From Rotaria sordida (lineage: Eukaryota > Rotifera > Eurotatoria > Philodinida > Philodinidae), in NCBI GenBank assembly GCA_905250125.1, contig CAJNOL010000236.1:1-64000 (forward strand): 64,000 bases of DNA, given 5' to 3'. The position numbers and the translations under genes were made by a program. How positions within the stretch are numbered: the first letter of the stretch is position 1; the number at the start of each line of letters is the position of its first letter. The notes beneath the pieces are model-generated. The model saw only the letters and a program-made list of their open reading frames with translations, was not told the origin of the DNA and searched no databases. Shown in pieces: positions 58,083 to 64,000 of the stretch.

Positions 58083-61000
58083 TGATAAAGTTCAAATCTA
58101 AAACTAAAAGATAAAAAATTAATGATGATGATGATGATGATCAATAAAAAGTGCCTGATTGGAAGAAGGAAGAATGAGAGAAAAAAAAAGAAGAAACAGA
58201 AAGCACATATGGGCCATGCACTCACAGCGAGTAAAAAATTTTTTACTCTACACTCTATGACCTCATATGCGAATCATTAACAACAAGTTGAACTGATTGT
58301 TTCGATGTGTTGATTCATATAGAATAATTTTATCGATGAGTAATGCTTGAAATTTGGTAGACATTGCATCATTTCGATATTATGGAATAAATATTTCGAC
58401 ATTATTATTACGTTATTTTGTACTGGTTATTAGTCACAACATCACGTTTTTTATTACACGTGCATAAAAATTGCTCGATAAGAACAGACAGAAAACAGTT
58501 TACGTTTCATGTGTAATTATAACAGCATAAAGGGTTAGAAAAAAACAGATGAATGAAAGTGTCTTACTATGCTTTCATTGATGTAGAAAAAAAGAAATAA
58601 ACCATGCATATTTCAACATTCTTCTCACTAGTCTGCTTTTTCTTGATGACCTATCAATGAGTAAATGCTCTATGAATTAAGAAACGAGCATCTTTTCTTC
58701 CTTACATCTGTATGATAATTCTATCATTAACGTTCTACTGTTAAGTGTCTTATAAAAACAATCTGATTGAACATTTAAAAAAAAAAAGAACAAAATAATT
58801 TTATTTGTCTTTCAAAGTTGCTTTTTCATTAATGATCGAATTGACAAATATTTTATCAAAATAACTAAAATTTTTACTTCTCTATTGACATATTGGTATT
58901 GTTCTTTTTTCAGTCTACAGAAATTTGCGTTCTGTCCAAATAAAGGTTTTACATTTTTTGTAAATTTTCTCATGTGGAAGTTATGAATCAACCTCTTATA
59001 GAAGCTTGTAAATTAAGTTTGGATGGCATCCAGTACGTTAGAAGAATACTCAAAATAGAAGCAAAAACTTTTCATGAATGATTGTTTTGAAAAACTATTA
59101 ATTCCATTATTCACTTTGTCGAGAACAATCTCGTCTTGAATTCTATAGCAAAAAAAAAATTTAGTAATACAACATAAAATTTCGTTCCTAATCCAATAGT
59201 TTCGAAGTTCTGTAGACTTGTTTTAAAGTGTTGAAAAATAAATTATTCTATTAATGTTTGTTTTTTCTAAAATTTGATCAGTTATTATAAAAACTTCGAC
59301 AAAAAAAAACCTAGTCAAGCAAATGAAATTATATTCGGTACATACTAATTATGTAAAATAGGGCATAATAATCTTATTAGATTATCCAAAAAATTGTCTT
59401 ATTTTATGATAAGAAAAAAGTTGCTTAGTACAATTCATACGGGATTAAAATATAGAACACGGATTGACTTGTATATAAATAAATTACAACTTAATCCTAC
59501 TGTTACATTCTAATATATGAAAATATTTAATATCTTGAATTGTTTTCTATATATTTATAATATTTTTCAGATTATATTCTTCGTAATATGTTCCTATTGT
59601 CATAAGAAAAATATCTAGGACAGATCCAAAGATATTAAGCAAGTGACACTTAAAAGATCGATTTTTGCTGCCTCTCTTATAAACAGGTACTTAAAAACCT
59701 AATTATTAGCAATACAATTACATATCACTGTTCTTTTAGAATAATTTGTCTGTGTTCGATTATAATTTGTTTCGGTGTAATAAAGATGGTCTATTTGATA
59801 TACTACTGTAAAAAACAATATTCTAAGCGATGTTCAGAGTTCTCGTGAAACTGAATGACTTTGTCAAATATTTTTTGAACTTCAAATAGAAAGAATAGTC
59901 TATTTTCTGCAAAACTGAACTCGGTTTCACTGTAGATCATATTCTTAAGAGACTTTTTCAGAAAAGGGATAGTCGACTGGATCTTTCAAGTACTATCCGA
60001 CAGACTATTATTTGTAAAGGCAAAATATTTCCTCCCACAGAAAAAATAACTTATAGAAAAAAAGTGCGGAACATAAATGCAATTCATATCAGCACATTAT
60101 AAAAACTTTCAGTTCTATTATTTTAAATTAAGGTAAATATATTTTTGTAGAGAATTGAATTATGCATCTTTCAAAAATTAAATTCAAGATTTTATCTTTT
60201 TTCTAAACTGAGATATATGAAAAACATCAAATGTCGCAAAACTTTTGATACATTCCTTATAATCGATTTCTTTCGTTTAAATTTTTGGAAATTGAAAAAA
60301 TTTGTTCATTTTTCTAGATCTATAAATCTCTCATGGTACTAAAGTTTGAGATAAAATTTTGATCATTTTATTAGTTCATTGTAATTAATCACTGTTTAAA
60401 AATATTAGTATCAAAAAACTTCTACTTGATGAAAAAAATAGTATATAGTTGAGATTTATCGAACTTTTAATCTCAATCGTATATCGTGACATGTAAATGA
60501 CCTCATTTCAAGTATTTTTAACGAATTATGCAAATCTTTCGTATTTCTACAGTTATTCGGTGTATATACGAAAGAGAAGAATTCATGCATTTTCATGGAT
60601 TTTGAACGATTGAGAAAATTTTATTTGTATTCTTGTTTCATATAGTACAATCAAGCGCACTACTTACAGGGAGCTGCAAGTCCGATTTCGAGTTCACAAA
60701 AAATGCGAAGCCGCAGTTCCCTACTAAATTTATTTCGTTTATATAAAGGAATTCCGCATACATAAACTGCTGTTTGAGACTTCAAACGTATTGATATGTT
60801 CTATGATGAAATTTTGTGTCGTGATGTCTGTTGAGGAAGAGCCGAGGTATTGAGTACAAGTTTTTATTCTTATACTTCAATACTCTTTTCAGATGAAAGA
60901 AACATTGTCTTTATCACTCAAAAGTCTTTGATTGAATTCTTATTCGAGTTTCAAAATGTTCTTCTTAAGGATAAGAATTTTGTATTGAAACATGTAAAGA

Positions 61001-64000
61001 GAAAAACATTGACTTGTAATTACTCAACTCAAATGATACATGTGGCCAGGTCAATGGTTTCAGAAACAAGCGAATTTTGCTGGAATTATTCAGAGGAATG
61101 CAAGAGAAAAAATCATTGTATCTTACTGTGAAAGTTCAGAAATAGATGAAACTTCGAAGCGATATTCTGGACTACAATGTTCCTAATGACATCTGATGAT
61201 TTCTTTTCGGAATGAATAGAAAATTAGCTGAAAATCATCGAAGTATTACTTCCGCGTTTCATCGATTTCTGGTATTGTTCTGTCGAAATCGACCTGTATG
61301 CATTCACATGAGTCAACACTAGAGATGTATGAAATCAAGTTTTTATTAGTTATAGTTCTAATCTCAATTGTTCTACTTTTTGTAGGTTTAATTCCGATCT
61401 AGAGTAAATACGATTTCAAAAATTTATTCCTACCAAATATAGAAAACAGTTTGTAATACACGGTCTTTTTATTAGTTCGGTTAATGAATATTGCCTTTTT
61501 TCCAATCTTCTCTGCTGAGAATGGTTTGTTTTATAGATATAATTTATAAAATGGTTCACTCAAAACAATAGATCATTAAAATATAATCTTTAGTTCAGAT
61601 CATCTGCATCACAATTAATTTTGATCTTATTCATCTCTACTCACTACTGTTGACATTGAGATATAATTATATCTTTTCGTTCTCTATGCACAATATTTTG
61701 TAAAGACTAAATATAGCTCTTCTTTTCATCGAATATTATAAAAATTTTGATAAGAAAAGACTAAAAAAACTTTAATAATACATTAATAGAAAAATTTATT
61801 CTTTTGATCTGAATTAATGGATTTATATTATCTTGACAAAGTGTTTGTAAACGATAATTATAAGAATATTTTTAATTAGTCTAACAACATTCTTTTTTTT
61901 ATTATTAAAATTATTATTGAGTGAAGAAAGCAATTATATGAAATAGATCTTATAGTCCTTTCAATTATTCTTATGATGATATTTAAATAAGAGAGAGAAA
62001 GTTATATTAAAAAGAAAAAAAAAAATACTCGACAAATTCAATGCTTAAGTTATTCTCGAGTTCACTTATTATAAATCAACAAAAAAAAAACGAATGAGAG
62101 ATTATTTACAACAGTCGGACATCATTTAACTTCACATTTTGAATATATATATTCATGTGCTTTTGTGAATCTAACAAGTTTCCATTTTTAATCGACTTTA
62201 TATCAATTTGTAGAACTCAATGAGTTGATCATGATCGAATAAAACTTTCTTTCCCGTAGATATTCTTTAAGAAATTAGCTCAGAAAAAAAAGAATTGTAA
62301 GCGGTTGTTTCGAAAATATTAATTTTCAGTATTGAAAATTTTAATTGATTGTACATATCTACACAATTAACATAAATAAAAGTTCTAACAATGTCTATGA
62401 TTTGAGAAAACTATATGCAATTGTGATCAGCTTAACGAGTTCTATAAACTTCATTGAAAATGTCGACTCATATAGAGTAAAAACTTCAATCTTGAAGACT
62501 CATAAAATCAGTTGTTTTCTCCTCGACTCACACTTGTAGAACTATTCTCTTCTCCAAAATTTATTGATTGATGAATTATAGCTGTTTGAATACTCATTTG
62601 TACAAATTGAGTAATGTTAAATGACTTACCATGTACAACATAAAATATACATATATCTTTATAGAGAATCTTAGTAATGTCGTTAGTAATTTATGCTATG
62701 CTTCATTTAATATTTCTTTTTTCTAATATATGATACACCTGCGTTTTTTTTTTCTTTAAATGAAAAATTTTTATTAACCCTGTTATCGTTGATATATGTA
62801 TATCTCATTATGTAATAATATTAAATATAACATAAGGTAATACGTAGAAGGACAGGTAGCGTAAAAAGATTGATACAATATGTTTAGTTCTTTTGACCAT
62901 GGATTCTTTTTTTTTTTTTCTATCGAACAGAAATAAACATCTGTTACAGCCTATTGAGTGTTCTTAATATTAGGTTATAAACTGCAATATTTATTAATAA
63001 TCATATTTCATAAAATTTTTCATTGATTGATTTTATGATATCAGATATAAGTAACTACTGATTCAGATCATCATAATCATAAAAAATCAAGTGAGTGTGT
63101 GTGTTTTTTTTTTGCTGCTTTATACACCTGTGTAAATATCCTAGTAACATATTCAAATATTGTAAAAGTTCGATTACTTTAAATCTCAGAAATTTTATAT
63201 GCATACGTTCTAAATATCTAAGATTATATATTCATGTATATTAAAAAATACTATTCTCTTTATAATAATAAAGAGAGTATTCATATAGGTAGAAAAACCT
63301 CATTTCAATAACCATTACCTTCGCTTGGTTAATGACGGTAGATGATATAAAAGTAAAAATGAATAGGAAATATGTATATATATATATATATATGTTTTTG
63401 TATGTACATCGATTAGTCATTGTAGTCAAGTTGTTTATACTACAAAAATATTCTCATAAAAGTAAGTCTGTCACGAATAGGATACATGATACACAGTCTG
63501 TTACCTGTATGATAATTGTAACAGTAGAAAACAAGAGATCAAAGTCCATAAGATGATGCAACATCATCAACATCAGAATTACAGAGTTGTAAAAAAAGAA
63601 GCGTGTGATCATTAAAAAAAAAAAAAAAAGAATAAAAGATACGTACATATTTCTCTCTTTCAAGTTCAAATACAGTCAAAAGAACTTGAATTTAATTGTG
63701 GTTTACACAAAAAGTACATTAATATAGTCAATCGAACAAACAAAGGACATATATTTTTTCTTTCATGGCTTTTTTTTTTGTTCTACATTGCATAGTTTTC
63801 ATGTGTATATCACGCATGTACGCATATATTCAAGGCGTGAAAAAACATTTGTTGTGTGTAACAAATGCTTGCAACATAATTTTATTTTGCGTATCTCTAT
63901 ACGATGATATACATAAAAGATAACCTAGAATATTTTCTTAAAAACAAAACATTTACAATTCATTTCTCTACAATATTCAATCTAATTGACTTAAATTAAT
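58083..64000. other. Intergenic, no gene seen
   Basis: AT-rich with (TA)n at about 63371-63392 and scattered homopolymers. An open frame at 60850-61131 (+), reading DERNIVFITQKSLIEFLFEF, has no domain. Its upstream DNA (TTCTTATACTTCAATACTCT) weakly resembles 2700-2735, so it may be repeat-derived. No splice-supported exon found. Confidence 0.45.

Noticed and set aside
60850-61131. 93-codon plus-strand frame
   Set aside because: No domain or exon structure; the DNA before it weakly resembles a segment near 2.7 kb, suggesting repeat-derived sequence.
1-64000. LTR retroelements, viral genes, Polintons, CRISPR arrays
   Set aside because: Looked for paired LTRs, reverse transcriptase, integrase, capsid or envelope blocks and regularly spaced short repeats; none was convincing. 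The tandem 126-bp array is TPR coding sequence, not CRISPR.

Overview
The window looks like AT-rich nuclear DNA of a small invertebrate, most likely a bdelloid rotifer. The reasons are: genes with many short (about 50-80 bp) GT-AG introns; a large protein joining an arginine-type ADP-ribosyltransferase domain to kinesin-light-chain-like TPRs, an architecture expanded in bdelloids; a peptide transporter that reads like a fungal PTR2; GT-rich blocks built on TGTGGG, the bdelloid telomere repeat; and many small DNA transposons. The species call is inference.

Layout. 1-1495 (+): 3' part of a TENT5/FAM46 poly(A) polymerase. 1.5-6.7 kb: gene-poor, with a diverged direct repeat and a Tc1/mariner-like MITE. 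6741-9677 (+): ten-exon KCMF1-like E3 ligase with a MITE in intron 7. 10896-11081 (+): a lone terminal exon. 14447-16308 (-): four-exon PTR2/POT oligopeptide transporter, candidate horizontal transfer. 17.6-21.3 kb: a piggyBac remnant split by a 2.56 kb element with near-identical 791-bp inverted repeats and a SWIM zinc-finger ORF. 21.7-28.3 kb: repeats, a tRNA-like fragment, a gene fossil and hAT-type MITEs, one with a perfect 8-bp target duplication. 28335-28655 (+): small basic hypothetical protein. 30387-32782 (-): cyanase split by a 1.9 kb intron. 32949-33577 (-): C19orf12-like membrane protein. 35.4-36.7 kb: decayed gene. 37708-40557 (-): ART-TPR protein with an assembly gap in its repeats. 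40.6-47.3 kb: gene-poor, with a foldback element and a run of 38 C. 47347-48438 (-): class A neuropeptide-type GPCR. 53454-58082 (-): three-exon glycogen-targeting PP1 regulatory subunit (RVxF plus CBM21) with a long foldback MITE in intron 2. 58.1-64 kb: no gene seen.

The genes do not form a pathway; this is an ordinary eukaryotic neighbourhood. The unusual parts are two foreign-looking or patchily distributed metabolic genes (PTR2, cyanase), nested DNA transposons, and at least seven short hairpin-like GT-rich/CA-rich blocks that all have the GT-rich arm first on the + strand. I saw no LTR, viral capsid or envelope element and no CRISPR.
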